From the NCBI RefSeq assembly GCF_001865065.1, contig NZ_MJGN01000002.1, forward strand, positions 1 to 64,000: a stretch of DNA of 64,000 bases, written 5' to 3'. Numbering within the stretch: position 1 is the first letter of the stretch; every line of letters begins with the position of its first letter. Positions 8,723-18,167 of this stretch are shown in pieces. The DNA comes from Curtobacterium sp. MCBA15_008 (GTDB lineage: Bacteria > Actinomycetota > Actinomycetes > Actinomycetales > Microbacteriaceae). The notes under the pieces were generated by a model. It was not told where the DNA came from. It made no database searches and saw nothing but the letters and a program-made list of their open reading frames with translations. Position numbers and translations under genes: made by a program.

Positions 8723-9599
8723 CACCCGTCGTCGCTGGCCCCGTGCGCCAGTGGCCGGGGCGCTGGAACCCGCCCGGCAGCAGCGTCTCGGCGTCACCCC
8801 GGGCAGCGTTGACCTGCATCTGGGTCAGGAACAGCGCGCCGCGCAGGTCGGCGCCGCGCACGTCCGCGTCACGGAGGTCCACTCCGAGCACGTCGCACCG
8901 GTCGAGCGTCGTCCCGCGCAGGTCGGCGGCGATCGCGAGGCTGCCGCGCAGGGTCCGCCCGCGGAGGTCGCCGCGACGGAGGTCGGCACCGACGAGGTCC
9001 GACCCGGGCACGAGTCGAGGCTCAGGCGGTCCCGTCCGCACCCCCGCACGAGCGCGTTCGCTGGCCTCGACCAGGAGCGGGCGAGCCCGGTCGTACTCGG
9101 CGTCCACGTCGAGCGCGGCGAGGTCCTCGGGGGTGCCGTCACTCAGTCGACGGACGCGCTCGAACGCCTCGAGCCACCGAGCGGCGTCGGCGTCGGCGTC
9201 GGCGTCCGGCCGGTCGCGGCTCGCGAGCGTGACCGCCTCGTCGAGGTACCGCAGCAGGTCGTGCAGTCGCCGGACGATCGGGAACGTCGCGAACATCGAC
9301 CGCTGGGTCTCGGCGTCGTCCCGCCACGACCGCCCGGCGAAGGTGTGCTGCGAGACCTTCTGCCCGGCGCCGGAGCAGTCGAAGACCGTGCAGCCGGAGA
9401 ACCCGCGGTCGCGCAGGTGCGGGTGGATCCGGCAGCCGTCCGCCTCGTCGAGGTTCTCGCAGGGCTCACCGGCGGCTTTGTCGAACGGGAAGTCGGCGGA
9501 CTTCGCGAACGCCAGGGCGACGCAGCACAGCCCGAAGCAGTTCGCGCAGTCGGCGCCGAGGTCCTCGCGGCGGCCGAGGGCCACGCGTGTCCGTGTCAT
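8667..9599 (-). CDS. Pentapeptide-repeat protein with N-terminal Cys-rich metal-binding region
   Basis: 310 aa. The N-terminus holds a cysteine cluster, C18-x2-C21-x3-C25-C26, followed by further Cys in GEPCEN, GCRIHPHLRDRGF and GCTVFDC. This layout resembles YkgJ-type (CxxCxxCC) zinc or iron binding domains. Residues about 210-275 contain roughly a dozen A(D/N)LRx pentapeptides, which should fold as a right-handed quadrilateral beta-helix. Between them is a charged helical region with a DADADADA run encoded by a GTCGGC microsatellite. Role unknown; I see no membrane segment or signal peptide. The 3' end overlaps rsmA by 56 bp in antisense, so the extreme C-terminus is basic and low-complexity. 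Confidence 0.8.
   Translation of the reverse strand: MTRTRVALGRREDLGADCANCFGLCCVALAFAKSADFPFDKAAGEPCENLDEADGCRIHPHLRDRGFSGCTVFDCSGAGQKVSQHTFAGRSWRDDAETQRSMFATFPIVRRLHDLLRYLDEAVTLASRDRPDADADADAARWLEAFERVRRLSDGTPEDLAALDVDAEYDRARPLLVEASERARAGVRTGPPEPRLVPGSDLVGADLRRGDLRGRTLRGSLAIAADLRGTTLDRCDVLGVDLRDADVRGADLRGALFLTQMQVNAARGDAETLLPGGFQRPGHWRTGPATTGATPRRSGPSGRGARSRRR
9183..9206. repeat. GTCGGC hexanucleotide microsatellite
   Basis: Four near-exact GTCGGC units on the plus strand (GCCGAC on the coding strand) encode alternating Asp-Ala in the pentapeptide-repeat gene. The same hexamer is expanded in the next gene at 9961-9996. Confidence 0.7.
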
Positions 9600-9780
9600 C
9601 GATCCATCATGTCGTGCCGGGCAGGGTCCTCCGCGTCGCGGGGCCAACTTCGTCCACGTCGATGTCCGATCCGGACGGCGGAACCCGGGGATCACGGTCC
9701 GGATCCGACACCGCCGGCGGCGGCACCGACCACCCGCGCGACGCGCCGCCACCGTTCGCCGACGCCGTAGGCTCGCGGAC

Positions 9781-10266
<486 letters not shown>

Positions 10267-10296
10267 GCCGTCCCCGATGGGCCCGCGACAGCGCGC

Positions 10297-11037
10297 TCAG
10301 TGTCCGCGGGACGCGAGCATCTCGAGCAACTGCTGGTGGGTGCCGTCGCGCTCGGCGAACCGGAGGGGCTGCACGTTCTGCACCAGGATCTCCGGGGAGG
10401 CGCCGGACTCCAGCAGCGTCATGACCTCGTCCGAGAACGCGTCGAGCTCCATCCCGCCGAAGTCCGCGCCGCCCATCAGGTCGGTCTTGACCGCCGGCGG
10501 CACGAGCTCGAGCACCGACACGGACGACCCGACGAGCTGCTGTCGGAGTGCCTCGGTGTAGGCGTGCACACCGGCCTTCGTGGCGCTGTACGTCGGGGTC
10601 GCGGTGAGCGGCACGAACGCCAGGCCGGACGAGACGGTGACGACGGTCGCAGCCGGACGGGTGAGCAGGTGCGGCAGGAAGGCGTCGATGAGCCGGATGG
10701 TGCCGACCAGGTTCGTCTCGATCGTGGCGAGGGCGTCGTCGATGTGGGCGGGGGAGCGGAGGTCCTCGTTCCGCATGATGCCCGACATCGTGACGAGGGT
10801 GTCGAGCGACGGGTAGGCGTCGAGCACGCTCGCGGCGGCGGCGGTGATCGAGGCCGCGTCGCTGACGTCGATCTCGACCGTGCCGAAGCCGTACTCGTCG
10901 TGCAGGGACGACAGGAGCGCGGCGCGGCGTCCGCCGATGACGACGGTGCTGCCCGCGGCCTGCAGCCGCTGGGCGAGTGCGAGCCCCAGGCCGGAGGTGG
11001 CGCCGGGGATGAAGACGGTGCTGTTCGTGGTGTCCAT
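10297..11037 (-). CDS. Short-chain dehydrogenase/reductase (SDR)
   Basis: 246 aa classical SDR with a Rossmann fold. The nucleotide-binding motif is GATSGLG (about residues 12-18), and the catalytic set is Ser in TVSSGLAF, Tyr in PTYSATK and the Lys four residues later. The substrate is unknown. The sequence MSGIMRNEDLR replaces the usual NNAG motif. This type is often annotated as a DltE-like or cytokine-like SDR beside MmyB-type regulators. ATG 11037 is followed within 11 codons by the cofactor motif. Divergent from the XRE/MmyB regulator at 11139, which probably controls it. Confidence 0.85.
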   Translation of the reverse strand: MDTTNSTVFIPGATSGLGLALAQRLQAAGSTVVIGGRRAALLSSLHDEYGFGTVEIDVSDAASITAAAASVLDAYPSLDTLVTMSGIMRNEDLRSPAHIDDALATIETNLVGTIRLIDAFLPHLLTRPAATVVTVSSGLAFVPLTATPTYSATKAGVHAYTEALRQQLVGSSVSVLELVPPAVKTDLMGGADFGGMELDAFSDEVMTLLESGASPEILVQNVQPLRFAERDGTHQQLLEMLASRGH

Positions 11038-11138
11038 GTCGACCACGATGCGCGTGCGCCGAGGTGACAACCAGAGCGCGCTCATCGGGGGACCGCCGAT
11101 CCCTGGCAACCCCGAACGGAACGGTCCAGGATCGGAGC

Positions 11139-11993
11139 ATGGACCGCGCCGCACTCGCCGACTTCCTCCGCCGCCGCCGCGAGCTCCTGCGCCCGGAGGA
11201 CGTCGGGCTCGGCACCGGGCCACGGCGACGGACCCCGGGTCTCCGGCGCGAGGAGGTCGCAGCCCTGGCCGGGATGAGCGTCGACTACTACACGCGCCTG
11301 GAGCAGCAGCGCGGCCCGCAGCCGTCCGAGCAGATGGTCGCGGCGATCGCCCGGGCGCTCCGCTGCAGCCTCGACGAACGCGATCACCTGTTCCACCTCG
11401 CCGGCCAGAACGCCCCGGTCCGGCTGCACCGCTCCGACCACGTCGACCCGGCGATCCTCCGCGTGCTGGACCGGCTCGAGGACACCCCGGCGATCGTCGT
11501 CAGCCACCTGGGGGAGACCCTCGTGGAGAACCGGCTCGCGGCCGCCCTGCTCGGCAGCTCGGTCGGGCTCGCCGGCAACGACCGGTACCAGGCGTGGCGG
11601 TGGTTCGTGACCGGCGACGAACGAACGAAGTACGCACCGGAGCAGCACGAGCGACTGGCCCGCGTCGTGGTCGCGTCCCTCCGGGCGGCCGTCGGGCTCG
11701 CCGGCCCGGGCGACCGTCGAGCCGTCGCGCTCATCGCGGAGCTCGAGGAACGGAGCCCGGAGTTCCGGGAGATCTGGGCGCTGCACGAGGTCGCCAGCCG
11801 CTGGTCGGACAACAAGACGATCGTGCAGCCCGAGCTGGGCCCCATCACGGTCGACTGCCAGGTGCTCCACGCCGACGACCAGGCGCAGGCGCTCCTGCTC
11901 TTCACGGCGCCTCCGGGTTCCGAGGATGCGCAGAAGCTCGAGCTCCTCGGCGTCCTCGGCACGCAGCAGTTCCAGCCGGAGTCCACGAGGTAG
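11139..11993 (+). CDS. XRE-family regulator with MmyB-like ligand-binding domain
   Basis: 284 aa. The N-terminal helix-turn-helix (about 1-75) includes LRREEVAALAGMSVDYYTRL, the typical recognition region of this actinobacterial family. The rest (about 100-270) matches the MmyB-type sensor domain, with a characteristic QAWRWF and a C-terminal QALLLFTAPPGS-like stretch. Such regulators usually sit divergent from an SDR gene, as here, and repress it until a fatty-acid-like or other ligand binds. ATG 11139 is supported by the HTH beginning at once. Confidence 0.88.
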   Translation: MDRAALADFLRRRRELLRPEDVGLGTGPRRRTPGLRREEVAALAGMSVDYYTRLEQQRGPQPSEQMVAAIARALRCSLDERDHLFHLAGQNAPVRLHRSDHVDPAILRVLDRLEDTPAIVVSHLGETLVENRLAAALLGSSVGLAGNDRYQAWRWFVTGDERTKYAPEQHERLARVVVASLRAAVGLAGPGDRRAVALIAELEERSPEFREIWALHEVASRWSDNKTIVQPELGPITVDCQVLHADDQAQALLLFTAPPGSEDAQKLELLGVLGTQQFQPESTR

Positions 11994-12033
11994 CACCGCG
12001 TCACACACTTGGGCGCGTGCGGTATACCGTGCC

Positions 12034-12039
12034 TAAGGT
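12034..12039 (+). promoter_or_regulatory. -10 box of the sulfur-cluster operon
   Basis: TAAGGT ends 6 nt before GTG 12046. It fits the leaderless-promoter pattern; no Shine-Dalgarno is visible. Confidence 0.5.
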
Positions 12040-12045
12040 GGGCGG

Positions 12046-13044
12046 GTGAGCACTCCCCGCGTGTACGTCATCCACGAGAACCCCGAGTGGTTCCCGCCGC
12101 TCGCCGCCGCCTTCGAGGCCGAGGGTGTGCCGGTCGAGGAGATCCTCCTGACCGAGGGGCAGATCGACCTCGGCGCGGAGCCGGAGCCCGGCGTCTACTG
12201 GAGCCGGATGTCGGCGTCGAGCCACACCCGCGGACACGAGCACAGCAAGGAGTACACCCGCGCGGTGCTCGGCTGGCTCGAGCGTGCGGGTCGCCAGGTG
12301 GTCGGCGGCAGCCACGTGCTCGAGCTCGAGGTCTCGAAGGTCGCCCAGCACGGCTTGCTCAAGAACGCCGGGTTCGACGTACCGCGCACGACCGCGGTGT
12401 TCGGCACGACGACGCTCAAGGACGCCGCCCGCACCTTCACCGACGGTCAGGACGTCCCCTTCATCACGAAGCACAACCAAGGCGGCAAGGGCCTCGGCGT
12501 GCGTCGGTTCGACTCGCTCGCCGAGTTCGACGGCTACGTCGACAGCCCCGAGTTCGAGGCCCCGGTCGACGGCATCACCCTGCTGCAGGAGTACCTGACG
12601 GCCCGCGAGCCGTTCATCACCCGCGTCGAGTTCGTCGGCGGCGAGTTCGTCTACGCCGTCCGCGTGGACACGAGCGCCGGCAGCTTCGAACTGTGCCCGG
12701 CGGACGCGTGCGAGGTCCCACAGACCATCGCGGGAGCAGTCTGCGACGTCCCCGGCACCGAGGCCGTCGGCGCGCCCCCGGCGTTCGCCGTCCGCACCGA
12801 GGTCACCGCCGAGCACCCGCTGGTCCAGCAGCTGCGCGGGTTCCTGGCGGACCAGCGCATCCAGATCGCGGGCGTCGAGTTCATGGAGACCACGGACGGA
12901 CGGACCGTCGTGTACGACATCAACACGAACACGAACTACAACCCCGCCGTCGAGGAGACCGCGCCGGCCTCCGGCCCGCGCTCGATCGCGCGGTACCTCG
13001 GCGGCCTGCTGGAGACGCAGTACGCGGCGCAGCTGACGGCCTGA
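12046..13044 (+). CDS. ATP-grasp family protein, putative amino acid ligase
   Basis: 332 aa with an ATP-grasp fold. ITKHNQGGKGLGVRRF (about 143-158) is the glycine-rich loop over ATP, and DINTNTNYNPAVEE near the end holds the Asn/Asp metal ligands (YDINTNTNYN). The N-terminal third (VYVIHENPEWFPPLAAAFEAEG) is the pre-ATP-grasp domain. Members are often called alpha-L-glutamate ligase or RimK-like, but the substrate is not established. It precedes a flavin monooxygenase and a sulfhydrylase on the same strand, so a role in handling a sulfur-containing small molecule is inferred from context only. A palindromic element separates it from the next gene. Confidence 0.8.
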   Translation: MSTPRVYVIHENPEWFPPLAAAFEAEGVPVEEILLTEGQIDLGAEPEPGVYWSRMSASSHTRGHEHSKEYTRAVLGWLERAGRQVVGGSHVLELEVSKVAQHGLLKNAGFDVPRTTAVFGTTTLKDAARTFTDGQDVPFITKHNQGGKGLGVRRFDSLAEFDGYVDSPEFEAPVDGITLLQEYLTAREPFITRVEFVGGEFVYAVRVDTSAGSFELCPADACEVPQTIAGAVCDVPGTEAVGAPPAFAVRTEVTAEHPLVQQLRGFLADQRIQIAGVEFMETTDGRTVVYDINTNTNYNPAVEETAPASGPRSIARYLGGLLETQYAAQLTA

Positions 13045-13061
13045 GAACGCGAGACCCACCG

Positions 13062-13101
13062 GACTGGAGGCCCGTGGCGGGCCCGCCCCGCGCCTCCCGT
13101 C
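13062..13101. repeat. Dispersed palindromic element, GAC-type arms
   Basis: Forty bp with arms GACTGGAGGC (13062-13071) and GCCTCCCGTC (13092-13101). It lies in the 88-nt gap between the ATP-grasp and LLM genes, both on the plus strand. It could attenuate read-through or protect mRNA ends. Confidence 0.85.
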
Positions 13102-13132
13102 TGCCTTCCCTCACCACCCAAGGAACCCCACC

Positions 13133-14185
13133 GTGCGATTCGGATACTGGACCCCGCTCTTCGGCGGCTGGCTGCGCAACGTCGACAACGAGCACATGCC
13201 GGTCACCTTCGACTACGTGAAGCGCCTGGCGCAGCGCGCCGAGCGGATCGGTTTCGACCTGACGCTCGTGCCGGAGCTCAACCTCAACGACATCAAGGGC
13301 ACGGCCGCGCCCTCGCTCGAGGCGTGGTCCCTCGCGGCGGCGATCGCGGCGACGACCGAGCGCCTCGAGATCATGGCCGCGATGCGTCCGGGCTACCACC
13401 TGCCGGCCGTGACGGCGAAGCAGGCCGCGACGATCGACGACATCTCCGGCGGCCGGTTCACCTTCAACGTGGTGAGCGCCTGGTGGGCGGAGGAGGCCAA
13501 GCAGTACGGCGGCATCTTCTCCGAGCACGACGACCGGTACAAGCGCACCGCGGAGTTCGTCGAGGTCATGAAGGGCCTGTGGCGTGAGACCCCGTACTCG
13601 TTCTCGGGGGAGTACTACGACATCGAGAACGCCCACCTCGAGCCGAAGCCCCGCGTGACCCCGCGCATCTACGCCGGTGGTGAGAGCGAGGCCGGCAAGG
13701 CCGCGATCACCGGGTACGCCGACGCGTACGTCACGCACGGCGGCACGGTCGACGAGCTGCGGACGAAGATCGACGAGATGAAGCGGCGCCGTGTCGACGC
13801 CGGCCTGCCGCCGTTCGAGGCGTTCGGCATGGCGGCCTACGTCATCGTGCGCGAGAGCGAGGAAGAGGCGCAGGCCGAGCTCGCCCGGATCACCGACGTG
13901 CAGCACGGCAAGGCCTACGAGTCCTACCAGGACTTCATCTCGAAGTCGCAGCTCGAGCACGTGCCCTCGCTGGAGGACTACTCGGTGTCGAACCGCGGCC
14001 TCCGCCCCGGTTTCGTGGGGACGCCGTCGCAGGTGGCGGACCGCATCCGGGAGTTCGAGGACGCCGGTGTGGACACGCTGCTGCTGCAGTTCTCGCCGCA
14101 GCTCGAGGAGATGGACCGGTTCGGCGAGCAGGTCATCCCGCTCGTGCGGCCGTCGGTGGGCGTGCCGGCGGAAGCGGTCGTCTGA
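13133..14185 (+). CDS. LLM-class flavin-dependent monooxygenase (SfnG/SsuD-like)
   Basis: 350 aa bacterial luciferase-like TIM-barrel enzyme. FGYWTPLFGGW at the N-terminus, VNNDIKG-like LNLNDIKGTAAPS and the SAWWAEEAKQYGG segment resemble FMNH2-dependent dimethylsulfone and alkanesulfonate monooxygenases, which release sulfite or sulfinate from organosulfur compounds. It needs reduced FMN from a separate reductase, not present here. GTG 13133 has AAGGA 7 nt upstream. The stop overlaps the next start (TGATG), coupling it to O-acetylhomoserine sulfhydrylase. The pair suggests organosulfur use feeding methionine or cysteine synthesis; the exact substrate is inference. Confidence 0.85.
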   Translation: MRFGYWTPLFGGWLRNVDNEHMPVTFDYVKRLAQRAERIGFDLTLVPELNLNDIKGTAAPSLEAWSLAAAIAATTERLEIMAAMRPGYHLPAVTAKQAATIDDISGGRFTFNVVSAWWAEEAKQYGGIFSEHDDRYKRTAEFVEVMKGLWRETPYSFSGEYYDIENAHLEPKPRVTPRIYAGGESEAGKAAITGYADAYVTHGGTVDELRTKIDEMKRRRVDAGLPPFEAFGMAAYVIVRESEEEAQAELARITDVQHGKAYESYQDFISKSQLEHVPSLEDYSVSNRGLRPGFVGTPSQVADRIREFEDAGVDTLLLQFSPQLEEMDRFGEQVIPLVRPSVGVPAEAVV

Positions 14186-15492
14186 TGGGCAGCGCCGAGG
14201 ACGGCTGGGCGTTCGAGACCCGGCAGATCCGCGCGGGCTGGAAGTCGGACCCGGGCTTCGGCGGCAACGTCCCGCCGATCGCCCAGACGGCGGCGTTCGT
14301 CTACCCGTCCGGCGAGGACGCGGCTGCGCGGTTCATGCTCGACGCCCCGGGCCACACCTACTCGCGGGTGAACAACCCGTCGGCCGCGGCGCTCGAACGT
14401 CGGATCGCCGACCTCGAGGGCGGGGTCGGCGCGCTGGCCCTGGCGTCGGGGCAGGCCGCGACGTCGCTCGCGGTGCTCGGGGTCGCCCGCGCCGGCGACC
14501 ACGTCGTGTCGAGTGCCTCGCTCTACGGCGCGACGTACACGCTGTTCGCGTCGACGCTGCGCGACCTCGGCATCGCGTTCACCTTCGTGCAGGACCCGAC
14601 CGACCTCGACGAGTGGGCCGCGGCCGTCCGTCCGGAGACCCGCGCGTTCTTCGGTGAGTCCATCCCGAACCCGCGCGGCGACGTCCTCGACTTCGCCGGG
14701 GTGGCCGGGGTCGCGCACGACGCCGGCGTCCCGCTGATCGTCGACAACACCATCGCGACGCCGTACCTGGTCCGTCCGATCGAGCACGGCGCGGACATCG
14801 TCGTGCACTCGGCGACGAAGTACCTGGCCGGGCACGGCAGCACCATCGCCGGGCTCATCGTGGACAGCGGGAACTTCGACTGGGCGGCGTACCCGGAGAA
14901 GTACCCGCAGCTCGCGACGGCGGCGGAGTCCGGGTTCGCGAACACGGACTTCGCCGCGAAGTTCGGGCGTCGTGCGTTCATCCAGCGCACCCGGTCGAAG
15001 CTGTCCGCCGACCTCGGTCCGGCGATCGCGCCGTTCAACGCCTTCCTCGTGCTGCAGGGCATCCAGACCCTGTCGCTGCGGATGGACCGCCACGTGTCGA
15101 ACGCGGCCGCGGTGGCCTCGTGGCTGGACGCCCACGACCAGGTGCTCGGCGTGCACTACGCCGGGCTGCCCTCGTCGCCGTGGCACCACCTGCAGCAGCG
15201 CTACGTGCCGGCCGGTCCCTCCGCGGTGCTGGCCTTCGACCTCGACGGCGGGGTGGACGCCGGACGCCGCTTCGTCGCCGCGCTCGAGCTCTTCGACCAC
15301 GTCTCGAACATCGGCGACGTGCGTTCCCTCGTCGTGCACCCGGCGTCCACCACGCACGTGCAGATGACCGCGTCGGAGCGAGCGGCCGCCGGGGTCGGGG
15401 ACGGGCTCATCCGGCTGTCCGTCGGCCTCGAGCACATCGACGACATCACGGCCGATCTGGCGCGGGGCTTCGCAGCAGCCGCATCGGGATAG
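14185..15492 (+). CDS. O-acetylhomoserine sulfhydrylase (PLP-dependent Cys/Met metabolism enzyme)
   Basis: 435 aa, family length for MetY-type O-acetyl-L-homoserine sulfhydrylase, which makes homocysteine from sulfide. The PLP lysine lies in VVHSATKYLAGHG (K about 212), preceded by VDNTIATPYL. The phosphate-binding region is ALASGQAATSLAV, and the C-terminus has PSLVVHPASTTH-like SLVVHPASTTHVQM. The ATG overlaps the stop of the monooxygenase gene. A cystathionine gamma-synthase/lyase activity is possible, but the length and GSTIAGLIVDSG segment favour the sulfhydrylase branch. Confidence 0.92.
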   Translation: MGSAEDGWAFETRQIRAGWKSDPGFGGNVPPIAQTAAFVYPSGEDAAARFMLDAPGHTYSRVNNPSAAALERRIADLEGGVGALALASGQAATSLAVLGVARAGDHVVSSASLYGATYTLFASTLRDLGIAFTFVQDPTDLDEWAAAVRPETRAFFGESIPNPRGDVLDFAGVAGVAHDAGVPLIVDNTIATPYLVRPIEHGADIVVHSATKYLAGHGSTIAGLIVDSGNFDWAAYPEKYPQLATAAESGFANTDFAAKFGRRAFIQRTRSKLSADLGPAIAPFNAFLVLQGIQTLSLRMDRHVSNAAAVASWLDAHDQVLGVHYAGLPSSPWHHLQQRYVPAGPSAVLAFDLDGGVDAGRRFVAALELFDHVSNIGDVRSLVVHPASTTHVQMTASERAAAGVGDGLIRLSVGLEHIDDITADLARGFAAAASG

Positions 15493-15501
15493 GTTGGGGG
15501 C

Positions 15502-16434
15502 ATGACCACGCTGGCCGCACCGACCCGCGTGCGGACGCGCGCCCCCGGCAAGATCAACGTGTACCTGTCCGTCGGTGCGCTGCAGCAGGACGGCTACCAC
15601 GACGTCGCGACGGCGTACCAGGCGGTCTCGCTGTACGAGGACGTCTCCGCCGAGCTCGACGACGAGTTCTCGGTGACGTTCACCGGGCCGATCGACACCA
15701 GCTCGGTGCCCGTCGACGAGTCGAACCTGGCGATCCGGGCCGCTCGGCTGGTGGCCGACGCGTCCGGCTACCGCGGCGGGGTCCGGCTGACGATCGACAA
15801 GCAGGTCCCGGTGGCCGGCGGCATGGGTGGCGGGTCGGCCGACGCCGCCGCGACGCTCCTGGCGGTGGACACCCTGTGGGGGACCGCCCTGGGGCGCGAG
15901 GAGCTCCTCCGGCTCGCGGCCCAGCTCGGCGCCGACGTGCCCTTCGCCTTCGCTGGCGGCACCGCGGTCGGGACCGGCCGCGGCGACGAACTCAGCCCGG
16001 CACTGGCGAAGGGCGAGTTCCACTGGGTGCTCGCGCTGAGCGACGACGGACTCTCCACCCCGGCGGTGTACCGCGCACTCGACGAGCACCGGGAGCGCTA
16101 CCGTGCCGACATCGCGCCGGCGCCGACGACCCCCGTGGTCGAGGCGAACGTGCTGCAGGCCCTGCGCGCCGGCGACCCGGACCTGCTCGCCGACTGCCTG
16201 CACAACGACCTGCAGGCGCCCGCGATGCGCCTGCAGCCGTCCCTGGCGTCGACGCTCGAGATCGGTGAGAAGGCCGGGGCGCTCGCGGGGCTCGTGTCGG
16301 GCAGCGGTCCGACGGTGGCGTTCCTCGTGGCCGACCGCGACACCGCACTCGAGGTGCAGGTCGAGCTGAGCGCTGCGGGCATGGTCGCCGTGCGTGCCGC
16401 CGGCCCCGTGCACGGCGCACGCGTGGTGCACTGA
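15502..16434 (+). CDS. ispE: 4-diphosphocytidyl-2-C-methyl-D-erythritol kinase
   Basis: GHMP kinase of the MEP isoprenoid pathway; phosphorylates CDP-methylerythritol at the 2-OH. 310 aa. The ATP loop is [18 protein letters not shown] (about 97-114), with [12 protein letters not shown] at the N-terminus and [13 protein letters not shown] near the end. ATG 15502 is preceded by TAGGTT ending 6 nt upstream, so it may have its own leaderless promoter inside the 3' edge of the sulfhydrylase gene. Often adjacent to rsmA elsewhere; here separated by 8.7-15.5 kb of accessory genes. Its stop is 3 nt from the convergent glycosyltransferase stop. Confidence 0.95.
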   Translation: MTTLAAPTRVRTRAPGKINVYLSVGALQQDGYHDVATAYQAVSLYEDVSAELDDEFSVTFTGPIDTSSVPVDESNLAIRAARLVADASGYRGGVRLTIDKQVPVAGGMGGGSADAAATLLAVDTLWGTALGREELLRLAAQLGADVPFAFAGGTAVGTGRGDELSPALAKGEFHWVLALSDDGLSTPAVYRALDEHRERYRADIAPAPTTPVVEANVLQALRAGDPDLLADCLHNDLQAPAMRLQPSLASTLEIGEKAGALAGLVSGSGPTVAFLVADRDTALEVQVELSAAGMVAVRAAGPVHGARVVH

Positions 16435-16437
16435 GCG

Positions 16438-18099
16438 TCAGCGGCGCACGAACTCCGTGATGACCACGGTGCCCGTCGTCCAGTGCTCCTTCGCCGTGAA
16501 GCCGTGCTCGGCGAGGACCGACGCGGTCTCCGGCTCGATGTTCCGCGCCTTCACGGTGCCGCCGACGAACCACACCGTGTCGATGTCGTCGAGCCGGCTC
16601 GGGATCGTCGTCGCGAGGTCGCCCGTCTGGTTCCAGAGCACGCCCGTCTCGGCGCCGACCTTGCGGACGCCGAGGTCGGTCATGCCGGCGAACGCCTCCG
16701 GGTAGGACACCCGGATGATGTCGGCCGTGGTGCCGGGGTGTCCGTAGACGCTGCCGAAGACGACGCCCTCGTCCGCGTCGACGCGGTTGGCGCTCCGTTC
16801 GGTCTCGATGATCGAGGCGGCGCGGGCCCAGGTCGAGTCCTGCTTGGCGAGCGGTTCCTTCACGGCGATCGCGGTCGGCACCGACAGCACGAGCACGACC
16901 GCGACGGCGCCGGCGAGCAGCGCCTTCGGCCGGATGAGCGTGAGCGCCAGGGCGATGAGCAGCGCGACGAACGGCAGGCTCAGGGTCGCGTACTTCGGGG
17001 AGTACAGGTGCTTGCCCATCGCGGTGGCGAGCACGAGCGCGGCGGTGGGGATGACGACGAGGGGCACCGCGACGCGGACGGCCTGGGCCCGCACGAGCGC
17101 GCGGACGGAGGGGGAGCGCCGGTGTGCCTCGACGAGCACGACCACCACGCCGAGCACCATCAGCGTCCAGGCGACCGCGGCGTACACGTCCACGGCCCCG
17201 AACCAGGCCGTCGCGAACACCTGCGCGCCGGTCCGTTCACCGATGCCGGCGATCCAGGACACCTGCTTCGACTGCGATGCGATCGTCACGACGACCGGGG
17301 ACACCGCGACGGCGGCGATCGCGGACGCGACGGCCCACCGGAGCAGGACACCGCCCGTCACGAGCGGGGCCCCGGGGAGGGTCGGCGTGCGGTGCACGGT
17401 CGCGCGCCGCACCTCGAGCCGGCGGACCGCGATGGTCCAGAGCAGCGTCACCGCGTGCGCGACAACCGCGAGCGAGAGGTACACGTTGAACGTCACCGCG
17501 ACGAGCGCGAGCGCGCCGTACGCCAGCCACCAGTGCAGGCTCCGGCCTGTGCGGGTTCGGCGGACCGCGGTCAGCCCGACGAGCGTCAGGCACACCGCGA
17601 GCGTGGTGATCGTGGCGTAGGGGCGGCCCTCGGAGCCCGCCCACTGCACGCGCGGCAGGGCGAGGAACACCAGGCCGGCGGTGATGCCGAGCCGCCGCCC
17701 GCCGAGTCGTCGGCCGAGCGCCACGACGAGGCCCGCGGCGACGCCGACGGCCAGGGCGCTCGGGAACCGCAGCGTGAACGGCGTGTACCCGACCAGCCAG
17801 AACCAGACGTGCATGAGCGAGTAGTAGAGCCCGTGCACGGCGTCGACGTTGTGGAGCTCCGCCCACAGCTGCGCCCAGGTCCGCTGCGCGCTGGTGACCG
17901 TCGCCGCTTCGTCGTACCAGAGGGACGGCACCCACGCGAATGCCGCGGTGACGAGCACGCCGAGCGCCCCGATCGTCAGTTCCGGGGTCCGCACGACGGC
18001 GCCGGCCATGCTCGAGCCGACCGCGCGCACCCGTGACCGGACCGGCGCCACACCCGTCGATGCGGGGACGCTGATGGTGCCGGTGGGTGGTGCAGTCAC
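16438..18099 (-). CDS. Membrane glycosyltransferase, GT39/ArnT-like fold
   Basis: 553 aa with about ten to twelve hydrophobic segments. After the first helix comes SLWYDEAATVTSAQ (about 54-67), an acidic DE pair in the first periplasmic loop typical of PMT/ArnT-type GT-C enzymes that use lipid-linked sugars. A soluble C-terminal part of about 120 residues follows the last helix. The acceptor is unknown; cell-wall or protein glycosylation is likely for this fold. GTG 18099 was chosen because TACCGT (18107-18112, minus strand) ends 7 nt upstream, and a longer frame upstream is not convincing. Divergent from the molybdate regulator; I see no functional link. Confidence 0.82.
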   Translation of the reverse strand: MTAPPTGTISVPASTGVAPVRSRVRAVGSSMAGAVVRTPELTIGALGVLVTAAFAWVPSLWYDEAATVTSAQRTWAQLWAELHNVDAVHGLYYSLMHVWFWLVGYTPFTLRFPSALAVGVAAGLVVALGRRLGGRRLGITAGLVFLALPRVQWAGSEGRPYATITTLAVCLTLVGLTAVRRTRTGRSLHWWLAYGALALVAVTFNVYLSLAVVAHAVTLLWTIAVRRLEVRRATVHRTPTLPGAPLVTGGVLLRWAVASAIAAVAVSPVVVTIASQSKQVSWIAGIGERTGAQVFATAWFGAVDVYAAVAWTLMVLGVVVVLVEAHRRSPSVRALVRAQAVRVAVPLVVIPTAALVLATAMGKHLYSPKYATLSLPFVALLIALALTLIRPKALLAGAVAVVLVLSVPTAIAVKEPLAKQDSTWARAASIIETERSANRVDADEGVVFGSVYGHPGTTADIIRVSYPEAFAGMTDLGVRKVGAETGVLWNQTGDLATTIPSRLDDIDTVWFVGGTVKARNIEPETASVLAEHGFTAKEHWTTGTVVITEFVRR

Positions 18100-18167
18100 G
18101 GTCTGGACGGTAGCCGGACCGGCTGGGCGGGGACCCGACGTCCTCGCGGCCGTCTCTGAGAGTTCCG

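Noticed and set aside
13978-16431. 817-codon minus-strand frame opposite the sulfur genes and ispE
   Set aside because: No recognisable domain and Arg/His/Gly-rich composition; the plus-strand genes have clear family motifs.
16483-18036. 517-codon plus-strand frame opposite the glycosyltransferase
   Set aside because: Almost entirely charged residues with no domain, while the opposite strand encodes a clear polytopic membrane protein.
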